Source: Siphonodentalium dalli (Eukaryota > Mollusca > Scaphopoda > Gadilida > Siphonodentaliidae). From it: DNA of 64,000 nucleotides. Every line of letters begins with the position of its first letter. Position 1 is the first letter of the stretch. Below are positions 22,631 through 35,400 of the stretch, one piece after another. A program made the translations under genes and the position numbers. The notes below the pieces were generated by a model. That model did not search any database. It had not been told where the DNA came from and worked only from the letters and a program-made list of their open reading frames with translations. The DNA is taken from positions 45,174,194 to 45,238,193 of the forward strand of contig CP136069.1 in the NCBI GenBank assembly GCA_032622095.1, written 5' to 3'.

Positions 22631-22847
22631 TACAGTAATGCTCTAATTAATCGACCTCTTAACCAAAGCAGAATTATGGGTAACTTTTCAGGATTTAGTC
22701 GGAAATATGGCTTGTTGCCATTCATCGGAAAGCTCTCTGGGAGAGCTTTCCGATGAATGGCAACAAGCCATATTTTCGACTAAATCCTGAAAAGTTACCC
22801 ATAATTCTGCTTTGGTTAAGAGGTCGATTAATTAGAGCATTACTGTA
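22631..22847. mobile_element. F1 copy, full 217 bp, AACCAAAG/CTTTGGTT variant
   Basis: The arms pair almost perfectly. Both carry changes shared by few or no other copies: left TCTAATTAATCGACCTCTTA with AACCAAAGC, right GCTTTGGTTAAGAGGTCGAT with TAATTAGAGC. Ends TACAGTAATGC and GCATTACTGTA. Confidence 0.95.
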
Positions 22848-23299
22848 TACTAGTGTTTTGTATGCATCTATCAGCTTCTGGTGGATTACTGTACGTCTAT
22901 TTTTCCACTACATGTTCATTGATGCATTAGACTTTGCATTTAGAATGATTTAGCAGTGTCAAATTTGTCCACCCAGGTAGACCTGGCATACTCTCATCAC
23001 ACACTAATCTGGAAACACCGATTCATGCATGTGGTAGACAAAATAAAAGCTTAATATCGGCCAGTATATCTTCATATTTGACTGTATTAAACAAAAATTC
23101 AATTAAAACAACCTCTGAAACAGGTTAAACTGGCTTTTGAACTAAAGGAGATAATTTCCCAGTCAAATGACTGATATTAGTAGGGTTTTATGTGGTTATA
23201 GACCAAATTAGTGAAATTTGGGGGGTGGGTGTAAAAAAAATTGGGAGTAAAAAATTGCAGTTTTCGGGGTGGTGGGTCCTCGAAAATGCCAGATGCAGA
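22848..23299. other. Intergenic, nothing recognised
   Basis: Includes a G-rich scrap near 23218-23285. No gene. Confidence 0.45.
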
Positions 23300-23575
23300 A
23301 AAACGGGGACCTCATTCTGCTTAGGCCTCATCTTTTGGGAAGTATCTCAAATTAACATTGTTTTTAGTTACTTTTTCCCTTCTGGGTTGTAACAGTTTCA
23401 ATATCACCTAATTTGCATAAACGACGTTCCCAATGGGTGTACATCACAATATTCATCAATTGGGAACTTCAATCTGATTCTATGTCTCTCATAGCAGATA
23501 CGGCAATGCAGAATGAGGTCCCCAGAGGGTGAATTTGGTGATGTTAGCCCACATATTAAATGTCCAATTTTGCAG
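23300..23575. mobile_element. F3 element, 5' truncated
   Basis: Starts at CGGGGACCTCATTCTGCTTA and continues through the spacer to GCAGAATGAGGTCCCCAGAG; the last hairpin arm is lost after GATGTTAGCCC. Confidence 0.78.
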
Positions 23576-24173
23576 GATAGTCTTGAATTTTCAAATTCAC
23601 AATATAGTTTAACTGGTAAACTGGTTGTATATGTACATGTAATGTTAAATGTCATCAGTTTATTCATATGGAATGAAAGCATTCAATCTCTCCACTCCTC
23701 AAAGACCTGTTATAATCCCACATACATGTATAGGGGCAAAATTCTCAGGTGACAGCTAAGAAATAACTCTACCTGTCCCCTATGCCAAGTATGACATGTC
23801 AGAGCATTACGAGGCCTGAAACCTGCCTAGAAAATTGGCAAAAAATACCTTAAATGGAGGGAAATGTGTTAAATCTTACTTTAGTATAGTAGTATACGCA
23901 TTTGTGTTACAGAAAGCTTCAATTTATTTTGTTGAAGCTTGTATTAAACTCTGGACATCAGACATGAATATAATACATTGTATGCACATTGTGGAAATTT
24001 GTAGTGTATTTTCTTATGTCCATCATTGTATAGAAGTTAGAGAATGAGTAAAACTTATGACTCACTGCAGAGTAAGTAGTTCACGTTTCCGCTACTCCCC
24101 ACATGATACGCTTGGGTTGAGTGCATATGCTCCAAGTCTTTCAACACTCATAATGTTTTGTCCTTAGCATCAA
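23576..24173. other. Intergenic, nothing recognised
   Basis: No supported feature; short ORFs lack domains. Confidence 0.45.
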
Positions 24174-24712
24174 CGGCACAATCGTTTTGACGATTCTGCG
24201 ACCAATTTCACAATTCTGCGGCTTGACAACCATGGTGCTATGGAAGTTTAACGATTCTGCGACTTTATTTTACGTGATATTTTATGACAAACTTAGATAA
24301 AGGGGTTTTTACTGAATTGGGACGACAAAAGTGGGCTTCTTCTTGTTTTCATTGTATAGAGTAGACTTTGCAGGTCCACCAGGTTGACTCACGGAACATC
24401 ATACGGGGATGAGATCTATACATAAAATGATCCCAATCGGCTCGGTCAAATCGGGACCATCAGATTAAACCGCGAACCGATCATGTATTGTGTAACATTA
24501 TATTTGGGCCGCTTAGTTCTGCATGTGATCCCATGTATGCTGCACCAATAATGTTAGGCACCATGCCTTCGTTGTAATGAATATATCGTGGATTCAATGC
24601 AGTACTGTGTATATACTGAACCCCATGTGATGCCATAGAGACCAAAAATCACATATGATATGTCCACCTGTCGCTAACCGAGCATTCTGTCATTTGAACA
24701 TGACCATAAATG
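24174..24712 (+). repeat. Repeat with CGATTCTGCG motifs, copy 1
   Basis: Begins ACGGCACAATCGTTTTGACG, has three TTCTGCG motifs, and ends near TGTCATTTGAACATGACC. It is the reverse complement of sequence at 26567-26930, with extra internal sequence here. Confidence 0.7.
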
Positions 24713-26160
24713 ACCAACCTACCTGAACATCTTCCCTCTTATAGTGAACCCAGTGGTTTTATAATTTTTGGAAAGTTGACTTGTTCATTCGAAAATGTCA
24801 CCACTCACCATAATATGAGTTATAAGCTATTTTAGTCATATTCTGATTAGCAGGTAAGCCCTACACATAAAGATATTGACCGTCGAGTTACTTTTATAAA
24901 GGTGTTTGTATGAAAGTATTAGCGAAAATCTTCGAAGGAGAGGATGGGTGTGGGTATCTGAAACTGAAAATATTGAGCAACACTTTAAAAAAAATGAAAA
25001 TAAAAGGGATGGATACCCGAAAACTATCCGTAAAAACGTATAAAAAAATAATAATAGTAGAACACTTGGTTGGTTGGTCCGGAAAGTGGCCAAAATATAA
25101 AAAAAATAGCCTATACGCATCTGAATGTATGACCCCCACCCCCTGGTGGCCAATTTTTTTTTTTTTTTTCAATTCAGGTCCCAATTAATATCATAACAAG
25201 ATATATATTTATATATATTGATATAAGACATGTAAGTTTACAAAAAGATTTAACTTAAGTTTAACAGTTGGAATAATACTGTAAAGTATGTTTGGCTTTA
25301 TCTAGCTTTCATCTGTGAAAACTTCAAATAGTTTGAGTTAACCCTTTAGACTTCAGTATTTCAAACAAATTCAAGTGAAATTACACAATACAGTACAGGA
25401 ACAGTGACAATTTGATCAAGTATTTATAAACCTGGCTATCATGTGGGATCTCATAATACCAAATGAATAATTAACATAGAGATTAGTACTACTAGTAATT
25501 ACTACATGTAACATTTCTGTACTAGTATATTATGAATGTGTCTCTTACTTGAATTTTAGAAAATAGCCTTCTATATGAATTACAGTGATAATGGTCTCAT
25601 TTCAAGCAGTATAAGCATAATCCATTGAACAAAAAGATATCTGACAATAACTTTTAAGCATTTCCAAGCCATACTAGTACATGTACATATATAAAAAAAT
25701 TCCAAAGTTATGCTTCAGAAACTTGATCAAAGTGAACTCTCAGCAAAATTCAAAATACTGACTCCAAGAGCTCTAGGTTAGCTCTCAATGCATTGGATTT
25801 TTAAAAGATCCCCCCCCCCCCCCCCACCACCACCACCATCACAGATACTCCCTCCCGAACCTCCCTCGCTCATGTCTTTGGGATACCAGTATGCCTTCGG
25901 CATATCATTGCCCAAAAACAGGTGTCCCCAAAAATCCCTGGATACTTCACTGGGTAGTATTTGTAATGGGGTAGACCTGCTGACCGGTGTGCATACTACA
26001 AATGAGTTAAATTTTACATCGTGAGATGCTGAGTGGAAATAAATGTCATAGAAATGTCATATCTGAGGCAAATCTTGACTGTGCGAAGGAATTATATTTT
26101 AGATAACTAGATTTTAATCACAAATAAGTAAATCATTATAGAATATCATTTTCTGTCAAA
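24713..26160. other. Intergenic with homopolymers
   Basis: T20-like run at 25157-25170, a C run with CCACCACCACCACC at 25810-25840, and otherwise AT-rich DNA. No gene. Confidence 0.45.
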
Positions 26161-26228
26161 AATCGACCCTATAACGGTTATGGATTTAATTGTTATATTG
26201 AGAAATAGCCGTATGAGTCTTCTGTGTA

Positions 26229-26447
26229 CGATAATAGTAAATCCCGGGTATAAATTACTGCAAAATAAAACTTTTTTAGACTCATGAGATATATTGTTGT
26301 GCAAATATAAGTTACACAAGCTTTCGATCCTTCTAGATAAAGATCCCTGGAAGGATCGAAAGCTTGTGTATATTTGCACAATAATATATCTCATGAGTCT
26401 AAAAAGTTATTTTGCAGTGAATTTATACCCGGGATTTACTATAATCG
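26229..26447. repeat. Large imperfect palindrome, arms about 100 bp
   Basis: Left arm CGATAATAGTAAATCCCGGG through CAAGCTTTCGATCCTTC; right arm GAAGGATCGAAAGCTTG through CCCGGGATTTACTATAATCG. The loop is about 16 bp at 26334-26349. A few small indels separate the arms (AAAACTTTTTT against AACTTTTT). Flanks contain GATTTAATTGTTA in both orientations. Confidence 0.92.
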
Positions 26448-26566
26448 TAGATTTAATTGTTAAAATGCTTACGTTAAAGGGGTAATGTACATTATTTTCA
26501 ACAAATTCCCGGTAATAACAACGATCTAATTTCGATAATATATAGAAAAACATTTGGTCGTGTTCA

Positions 26567-26930
26567 AATGTCAGAATGCTCGAATAGTGACAGGTGGACA
26601 TATCTTATGTGACTTGGTCTCTATATGGCATCACATGTGGGGATCAGTACCGTTCAACGAGTCGGACAGTCGTCATTGTCATGGTCGAACCCAGGCGTTG
26701 CCAAATAGTTGACATTGTTACTGCATTTCTGTGTCGAATATTGGGTCAACTGAGGTACGAATTTTACAAATCCTACATTTATGCTTATCAAAGCTTACGT
26801 TGGATGTTCCTTGAGTCAACCTGGTACACGTTCAATAAGGTCGCAGAATCGTTAAACTGCCGTAGCACCGTGATTGTCAAGCCGCAGAATCGTGAAATTG
26901 GTCACAGAATCGTCAAAACGATTGTGCCGT
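26567..26930 (-). repeat. Repeat with CGATTCTGCG motifs, copy 2, inverted
   Basis: Begins GTTCAAATGTCAGAATGCTC and ends ACGATTGTGCCGTG; matches copy 1 at 24174 in reverse complement. The ORFs here are not conserved between copies. Confidence 0.7.
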
Positions 26931-27220
26931 GTGAGCATTGTCAACTGACATATTCCAGATAGATTGGTAAATTTCCGACATGCAGGTATGCGTACCGCCA
27001 TACCGGTATTGGATGTAGTTACTTGGAGTTAGATATTGCCAAGTTACTATTGTATACTGTGATTCACAACCTATGTTGAAGCTCCATCACATATAATTTT
27101 CAACTTTAACAACTGGTTATGCTCTATTTTAAATGAAAGACTGGTATGTAGAGTTACAGAATTACAAATGATTTATTTGGAACCATCTGGCATCTGGCAA
27201 CACTCAAGTCATTGAACATG

Positions 27221-27437
27221 TACAGTAATGCTCTAATTAATCGACCTCTTAACCACAGCAGAATTATGGGTAACTTTTCAGGATTTAGTCGGAAATATGG
27301 CTTGTTGCCATTCATCGGAAAGCTCTCGCCAAGAGCTTTCCGATGAATGGCAACAAGCCATATTTCCGACTAAATCCTGAAAAGTTACCCATAATTCTGC
27401 TGTGGTTAAGAGGTCAATTAATTAGAGCATTACTGTA
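27221..27437. mobile_element. F1 copy, full 217 bp, best preserved
   Basis: TACAGTAATGCTCTAATTAA on the left and TTAATTAGAGCATTACTGTA on the right are exact reverse complements. Nearly perfect pairing runs to the CTCTCGCCAAGAG loop. It shares the CTCTAATTAATCG subfamily form with the copies at 22631 and 57000. Confidence 0.96.
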
Positions 27438-28440
27438 TACCATGTGACATCATCATGATTGAAAATAGTTACATGTGCATATTTGCCTATTACATAGGAA
27501 CTACATGTAACTGAAACAAGTGCCGATCAGGGCATTCTCTGAAGTCGGTAGAAGTAATGGTATGCCTGACTTAAATTGCACAGTTCTGCTCATTTCTTAT
27601 TGAAATGTGACTAGAATCCAAATGGTGATTTTTGGTGAAATTTATACCGCGTTGTGTATAATCAAATTTTTTGAGGGATCAGAAGGGGCTGGTACCAACA
27701 AAATGGCATATTTCATTGCTCCAAGATAGTTATATTTTCCACTTCCGGTGTCCATTTTGGTGGCCATCTTGGAGTTCTAAATTTGCTATAAAAAGGTAGC
27801 ACTATGTCTTAGCTTCACAATAATATATACATTTGTCAAGATTTTCTCTTAATAATTTGCATCAAACTGACTTATAGTGCCTCGTCTTAAAAACGGCAGT
27901 CACTTTTTTTTCTTTCGTGTCAACATTGTTTAAAAGTTGAGGGACATAATAAGGAAGAAAATGAGTGGGTGAAGTTAAGTCCTGTGGTCTGGGGTGTAGG
28001 GGTACCTACATGTATCAGATCCCAGACTATTATATTTGTGTTTTCATCGCCGTTGCATGACCTCTGGTGACTCATCAATGAAAACATCATATGTTTTTTG
28101 CTACCAGTGGATAGAGTATTCAAATACATGTACACATGTACCTACAAAATGACACATCACCTGTTAAATCCAATCACAATGACATCACTTATATGGGATA
28201 TCAGTTTCCCCCACCCCATCATAATCGCAAACAATGGTAAACGAGTAAGGCTAAACTTTGACCCAGTAGGTACAATAGGACCCAAAATATTTGCTGTTAA
28301 CATCATTTTTGCTTACCAGTACATATTAGGGTACATGAAAATACCAATGAAGTTTAAGTAGTTGGGGGGTGCACGAAGAGCCCTACCAGCTCATGGACTA
28401 ATTGTCATTTGTTATATCAGATTAAATTAGTTTATATCCA
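27438..28440. other. Intergenic or 5' intron of the receptor gene
   Basis: Contains a fragment of the GGCCATCTTGGA-type repeat near 27755-27785. No exon recognised. Promoter and 5' UTR of the downstream receptor were not located. Confidence 0.4.
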
Positions 28441-28626
28441 TTACAAAGGTCTCCCTATATTTTTCTGGACCTGGGAAGGTACATACATGTATACCTGTAA
28501 TAACCCATGCTTACTATGCCAGTCTGTGGTCATAAATTTTTTTTAAATAAAAATAAACCCTCGCTCCCTCATTGATTTAAAAAATAAATTGCCTTAGAAT
28601 CAGGTATCTTTTTTTGTTTGGCCTAA
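28441..28626 (+). repeat. Repeat abutting the receptor exon, copy 1
   Basis: Holds AATAACCCATGCTTACTATG, ACCCTCGCTCCCTCATTGAT and TTTTTTTGTTTGGCCTAAT. The reverse complement of this block occurs at 43272-43440. It stops about 20 bp before the acceptor of the first coding exon and supplies a T-rich tract there. Confidence 0.8.
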
Positions 28627-28648
28627 TATTCCCAATTTCATTTCAGAA

Positions 28649-29465
28649 ATGAACTCGACGAGTGAGCTGGGGATTTCTCCAGTTTTACTACAGGCCATAT
28701 CTCAGACATTATCTCGGAAGAACATCAACCCGACGATCAATCCATCTCAAATAAAGCTCGAAAACATGTCGGAGATTGCACCTCACACAACAGTCCTAAA
28801 AAATCTGGATGCTAGAACTGTCCAGCCAACTTTTTTCAAGTCTGTTTCTGGAGAGGAGATGATGATGGTTCCGGAACAAAATGCGACTTCATCCGCAAGT
28901 TTATCCCAAGGTGCTCCGCAGGTACTTGAGATCATGTTGAACAAAACAGCGGCCGGGAACACTTCGCAGCATTTTATCGTGCATACTGGCGAAGGTGACA
29001 ATAAACAGGCAATTGTTGTATCACCTTCAGACAAAAATGTGATGACTGTTCTCGCTAAACTTGCAGCTCAAAATGCCATAACTGTCTCAAAAACACCAGA
29101 GCCGCCAGTTCCGAAAAACCCACCAATCATATATGAAAGAAAGGTTACAGAACCAATTGTTACTGTGTCTGATTCATCGCCATATATTATCTATTGTAAC
29201 GAGAATGATATTAACAATCCTGCGTTCCCATCTGCATCGAACGATGTCGTGGTTATGAATTCTGATGAGGGAAATGGGAACGTTCCAACTGTGGTTTACC
29301 ATACGCCAGAAGTGTCGGACTCTCAGCAGAATTGTAATCTGCGTATTGATGAACAAAGTGAAGAGTGTGTTTCCGTGGAATTCCACGAACAGTCAATACC
29401 TCCACAGCCGACAGATTCAGATGGGACATATTCCCCATGTCCAGTATGTGGGGACAAAGTTTCAG
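28649..29465 (+). CDS. NR5B-like receptor, first visible coding exon
   Basis: Acceptor TTTCATTTCAG ends at 28646, and ATG follows after two bases (AGAAATGA, purine at -3), so a non-coding 5' exon lies upstream, or less likely an upstream coding exon. Encodes the A/B region and the start of finger 1 ([10 protein letters not shown]), ending one base into a Gly codon with donor GTAAAT at 29466. The ORF that reads on past 29465 is intron read-through. Confidence 0.9.
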
Positions 29466-32400
29466 GTAAATATTTTCATATTACGTGTACCAGTTTTCAG
29501 GCTTCTATAATCTATATACGGTAAGAGTAGGATTTTTCTGTTTGTCCCGGATTTTTCTCCCAAACCCCTGGACAAGCCTTGAAATAGGGTGTCTGTCATT
29601 GGACCTCATTCTACCTCATTCTGCTATGCGGGGTAGCATCACTAAATTCACCCTCTGGGGACCTCATTCTGCAAATGACAGACACCCTATTTCAAGGCTT
29701 GCCCCTGGACCTTTTCAACCAAATTTGGTGTGTTGACTTGGGTTACCCTGGCAGAGGTTATATAATGGCGTTAGTTTTTAAACATTTTGATTAAAAAAAA
29801 TATAAAAAAACATAAAAATAAATTAAAAAATGTTTGTTAATTTGAGCAAGGGGCTCAATCTGTAAAATAAAATTAATTTTATTTTAATCAAACTGATTGA
29901 ATGATCAAAATGTTTCACAATAAATAACTCGATTTTGAATCTTAGTTCCTCTGTAATTTGTAGCTACATGTATATACCAGGGATTTTTTTTTGTAACAAC
30001 AGGGACCAAAAACAGGCCCCATTCCCAATAGGAAATAGATTGATATTTTCCAATTTCTGACCCTAAAATTCTCAATTGACAATAAATCTCTTTGTTTGTG
30101 AACAAGATATAAGACATTCCATTCATTTTACAAAGATTTTCAAGCCATATTAAATGCTCCATTTGCATTAAATAGATACATGTACATGTACATTTACCAT
30201 ACTGTAAGAAATTTCAATGACTCATCGAAACAAGGTTGCTCCCCAGTTAAACCAAATTTGGTTAAACTTTAAATGTAGTTACATGTATAAACTGACAGAC
30301 AACCAGAGGATTGTGTGGTTAAAATGTATGTAATCATCAACTGGTATGAAACGGTAACTTCCAGTACAGAAAATTTATATATGTGACCCGCCATATCAAA
30401 TCCAGTCGTAAGTCGGGATTTTTTTACCCTGTACCAATGCATTCTCTTATATATGCGAGTCGACCATAGGTCGCCTCGCATATATAAGAGAATCCATTGA
30501 CCTAACAATATTTTACAATTTTAATAATTTTTTCTTGTATTCTTTAACAATTTTATAATTTCACCCATACAGAGCCCCAGACAAACATGAGCAGACAACA
30601 CTCTTCTATATGCTTCTATATATGTGTGGGGCTCCCTGCAGGATAATGGATGTTTTTTATTTTATGTCCTAAAATTGTATGAAACATTTATTTAACAAAA
30701 ATGATAAAAAATTGTTAGGCCAATGCATTCTCTTATATATGCGAGGCGACCTATGGTCGACTCGCATATATAAGAGAATGCATTGGCACAGGGTAAAAAA
30801 AATCCCGACTTACGACTGGATTTGATATGGCGGGTCACATATGTCATAGAAATGAAATTCGCCAACTAGTCAACACTGAAAAGTTAGCTACAGTGTACCA
30901 ACAGTCAAGGAATATTACCAGGGTTTCTTTACCGTATTTAATTGCAGTGCCACACCAGTCACAGAACCAATAACTGCACTGCAATTACATGTATAGTTTT
31001 ACCGCAGTTAAAAATGCATAATAACCACAGTTACATGTACTACTCTCGTGTGCCAAATAAAAGTACAGGGCGGAATAATAGTACAGGGTGGAAAATTCAT
31101 GAAAATTAAATAAAAGTACAGGGTGGAATAATAGTACAGGGTGGAAAATTTATGAAAATTAAATAAAAGTACAGGGCGGAATAATAGTACAGGGTGGAAA
31201 ATTCATGAAAATTAAATAAAAGTACAGGGTGGAATAATAGTACAGGGTGGAAAATTTATGAAAATTTAATAAAAGTACAGGGCGGAAAATTCGAGAAAAA
31301 TAATAATAGTACAGGTACTACAGGGTAAAGTACACGAGTACACCAATGATAACTGATGAAATATTTCCATGATAATCAAAACAACAATAATTTATTATCT
31401 GTTTAGAGTATGTCCCTTTGACCATACGAGTGCCTTCAAATAGTCACATCTGGCTGCCTCTTGATGTAATTATACCCCCTTTTTTTTTTTAAAAGGGGGG
31501 TATACTGTTTTGCACCTGTCCGTCCGTCCGTCCGTGCGTCCGTCCGTGAGTCCGTACGTCCGTCCGATGTCTGTTCGTGTCATAACTTGAACAGTAGTGC
31601 TCGGATCTCAATGAAATTAGGTATGGATGTTCACTATTATGAGGACATAAATAGAGGGTTCCATCGTTTTGTTTGGATTTTCCATTCTAGAGTTATTCAT
31701 CTTTGTTTATCTGGAAATAGTGGCTTTTTGGTCCGTCTGGTGTCGGTTCATTTCGTAACTTCAACAGTTGTGCTCGGATCTCAATGAAATTTTGTATGAA
31801 TGTTCACTACTATGAGGACATTAAATAGAGGGTTCCATCGTTTTGTTCGGATTTTCCATTCTAGAGTTATTCATCTTTGTTTATCTTGAAATGTTGGCTT
31901 TTTGGTTCGTCTGGTGTCTGTTCATATTGTAAATTCGACAGTTGTACTGGGATCTCAATGGGATTTGGTATGGATGTTCACTACTATGAGGACATTAAAA
32001 AGAGGGTTCCATCGTTTTGTTCCGCTTTTCCATTCTAGAGTTATTCATCTTTGTTCATCTGGAAATGTTGGCTTTTTGGTCCATCTGGTGTCTGTTCATG
32101 TCGTAAGTTCAACAGTTGTGCTGGGATCTCAATGGAATTTGGTATAGATGTTCACTGCTATGAGGACATTAAATAGAGGGTTCTATTGTGCTGTTCTGCT
32201 TTTCCATTCTAGAGTAATTCATCTTTGTTTATCTGGAAATGTTGGCTGTTTGATCCATCCGATGTCTGTTCAACTCATAACTTGAACAGTATTGCTCGGA
32301 TCTCAATGAATTTTTTTATGGATGTTCACCACTATGAGGACATTTAATGGCACATTGAAATGTTTGTTTTGGTTTTTTGTTCTATAGTTATTCATCTTTG

Positions 32401-35400
32401 TTTATATGAAAATGCTGATTTCTGGGTCCATATGTCTGAGTATAGCCATCATAAGTTATAGATATGCCAACACTAGGCGGTATGCCATGAGGGGGTATGC
32501 ACCGGACGACAGTCCATCTCTTGTTTATAACTGTAATATAGTATACTAGGTCAGCAATCACCCATTCATGCTGTCATCTCATAAAGTGTGTTACGCTATA
32601 TAATTATGTTTATGTTTGTACATGTATTGTCAAATGCGGTCATCATTGCGAGATTACAAACATTGCTATAATTATGTTTATGTTTGTATTGTCGAATGCG
32701 GTCATCATTGCGAGATTACAAACATTGAATGGACTATTCCATTGTGGTGCTGGTATCAGGGGGAGAATACATTGGAAGACGGATACTATTCTCATTAATG
32801 ATATAAAGTTTCCCCCGTTCAATTGTCGAAGCACCTCTAATTATAGACCCAATCATATAATTTACCTTGAATTTACATTGTAATTGTTAATTGAACGAGA
32901 AAGGAACAATGGATTCTGTGTGTGTTACAACCATATTTCGCCATCAAGCAAAATTGAATCTTCCTGTGTCTTTCCACGTGCTCGAAACAACACATTTACT
33001 ATCTCGCTATATCCACTCCTATATTTTTTCAACCACATCAATTCACACTGTCGGGCCATCGTTTTTAAATATACGTGCAAATTACAGTTGTCATTGTTTC
33101 CCTTTGGCATTTGCTATAAGTCCAACGTCCCGGAAGTTAGGTGTGAGACACCGAGTTCCATTTTCGCCGATCATTTTCAAGTTTCCTAATTTCGTGATAT
33201 TGCGACTTTGATAATTTGTAAAAGTCTTTTAAATAGTTTGAATGGGTTTTTAATCAACATAGTTGCTAATAATTGTGACTGTTGTGTAACTATTAACGAC
33301 TTACACTTCCATAAACGATAAATTTTCTCAAAAATGTACAGTTATTGTTATAGTACAGGGCGGATTTTCACCAGAATTTAATAAACGTACAGACCCGAAT
33401 AACATCGTACAGGGCGGATTTTTTCTATGAAATTAATAAACGTACAGGTACGTTTATTTGGCACGCGAGAGTAGGTCAATTAGTTAGGTAGTCCTCAAAA
33501 TTGGCAATGGCAATAAGCAATTCATTGGGGAAATGCCATGGCAACATTTTGAATCTAAAATGCTTCATCATTAAATTTGCAGTGGGACATTTTTCCTAAT
33601 TTCGAGGGCTGCTTAGGGCAGTACAGAACATCTACCGGTATCAGTAAATTCAAAATGTGATGATGTAAAATTGATTTTAATTACTGTTCACATATATTAG
33701 TACCAATACATGTACAGTAATGGCCAAAGTAATTGACCACTTAACCACAGCAGAATTATGGGTAATTTTTCAGGATTTAGTCGGAAATATGAGCTTTCCG
33801 ATGAATGGCAACAAGCCATATTTCCGACTAAGTCCTGAAAAATTACCCATAATTCTGCTGTGGTTAAGTGGTCAATTACTTTGGGCATTACTGTAGAGAC
33901 AATAAGTCCACTAATATAATTGTTTTACATTTAAAGATGCATAATCCGAATTAACGCTCCTAAATTGCTATTTCTTTGGCTTCGGGGGTAAAAAATATTT
34001 GATTCGAGTCAAGGAACCCACCCATCAAAGCTCCGAGTGCTCAGATATTGATTTTTGAAGTTTGTTATTTCTCGGGATGTGCAATTGTTTGTGGCCCAGA
34101 AAAACATCGTCAAACGGACGCTCTTGGACAAAATTGTGGATGGAGGTGGATAACTCTAAAATTAAGTGGTAATATGGCCAAATATAATGATAATACAGCC
34201 ATATTTCGTTGAACAAAATGTTGGTAAATAACACGTTTTGGGAAATTTGATACCATAGTTGACAGTGGTTAGCATTATTTTATTGCAATTAATTGATTCT
34301 GATAACTATTTAAAAGCGTATTTTGAAGAAATGTTGTTGTTGTATCTTGATGTTATGGGGACCATCTGATCAGACTGAGTATGTTTAATATTTCAATCAT
34401 GGTTGGATATCTACTTTTCATAATTGAATCCCAGATATTAGTTTAATGTCACTCTAATTAATCTTATTTTACGGCAGTAATAACATTTCTCGTGCAATTT
34501 TTTCAGGTTATCATTATGGTATATACTCGTGTGAGAGCTGTAAGGGCTTCTTCAAGAGAACAGTGCAAAATAAGAAATCATTCCCATGTAACAGAGGTGG
34601 AGATTGTCAGATAAATATATATAATAGGAAAAAATGTCCAGGATGCAGGTTTGCAAGATGTCTATACCATGGAATGAAAGTCGAAGGTATGTAAGATCAT
34701 ATAACATATATAACTCTTATAAGGCCAAGTTAATAAAATTTCATGTTCTGAAGCGCAGTCAAGTTTGAGCTATTGCCATGGATTTGCGTCCTTCAACTAT
34801 TTCCGTTAGCACAACCTACAGGTCACATGTCACATCCAATCATCACCAAACTTCTAATGGATCTTCGAGGTGACCTCCAGATGGGAGCCTCGTATTTTTA
34901 ACGGCCTCCAGCAGCCATCTTGGATTTCAAATTTGAATCCATCGGCACACCCTGCAGTCCGCATTTATTGGAGAATTGTTTTTGAAATTTACAGACATGT
35001 TTAGGATCACCTCTAGATATAAGCTACTAGTATCGAATTTGAACAATTTTCGATGAAAAACGTGGGGGCCCTCAGCCATCTTGGATTAAATCCTCTGGCC
35101 ACACCCTACAGACGACATCCCTCAACTAAGGCAAAAAACAAAAAACACCCCTATTTCCGTTTGCCGACCGACCTGTCGAAATTGGGCCGTCCTGGAATAT
35201 GTTTTTCAAGTTTTCAACCAAAACAGAATTTTTTTTTTAATTTTCATCTAAAATTATTGCTGCTTAACGTAAGAATGCAGAAGACAACACTATTAGTAAT
35301 GTTCTTGCTATCTGAGTTTGACTATGGCCACAATCTCTCTGGAATTGTTTATGTCAGAATGCCCCTAACTTGTGGTGATTTAAAGGTACTCAATCCGATA

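Larger units (their letters stand above)
31040..33474. mobile_element. 2.4-kb element with CTACTCTCG(T/C)GTGCCAAATAAA ends
   Basis: Left CTACTCTCGTGTGCCAAATA and the reverse complement of the right end, CTACTCTCGCGTGCCAAATA, match closely. GTACAGGGCGG motifs are repeated at both ends. It contains the 53-bp array, a nested T element (31467-32525) and a 65-bp tandem pair (32598-32726). Two overlapping ORFs of about 100 codons at 32884-33211 show no known domain. No clear target duplication; class unknown. Confidence 0.65.

Noticed and set aside
29485-29736. 83-codon ORF after receptor exon 1
   Set aside because: Intronic, and largely F3 hairpin sequence.
31587-32147. Repeated ORFs with [14 protein letters not shown]
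   Set aside because: Periodic with the 165-bp tandem units of a T element; no start or codon structure conserved independently of the repeat.
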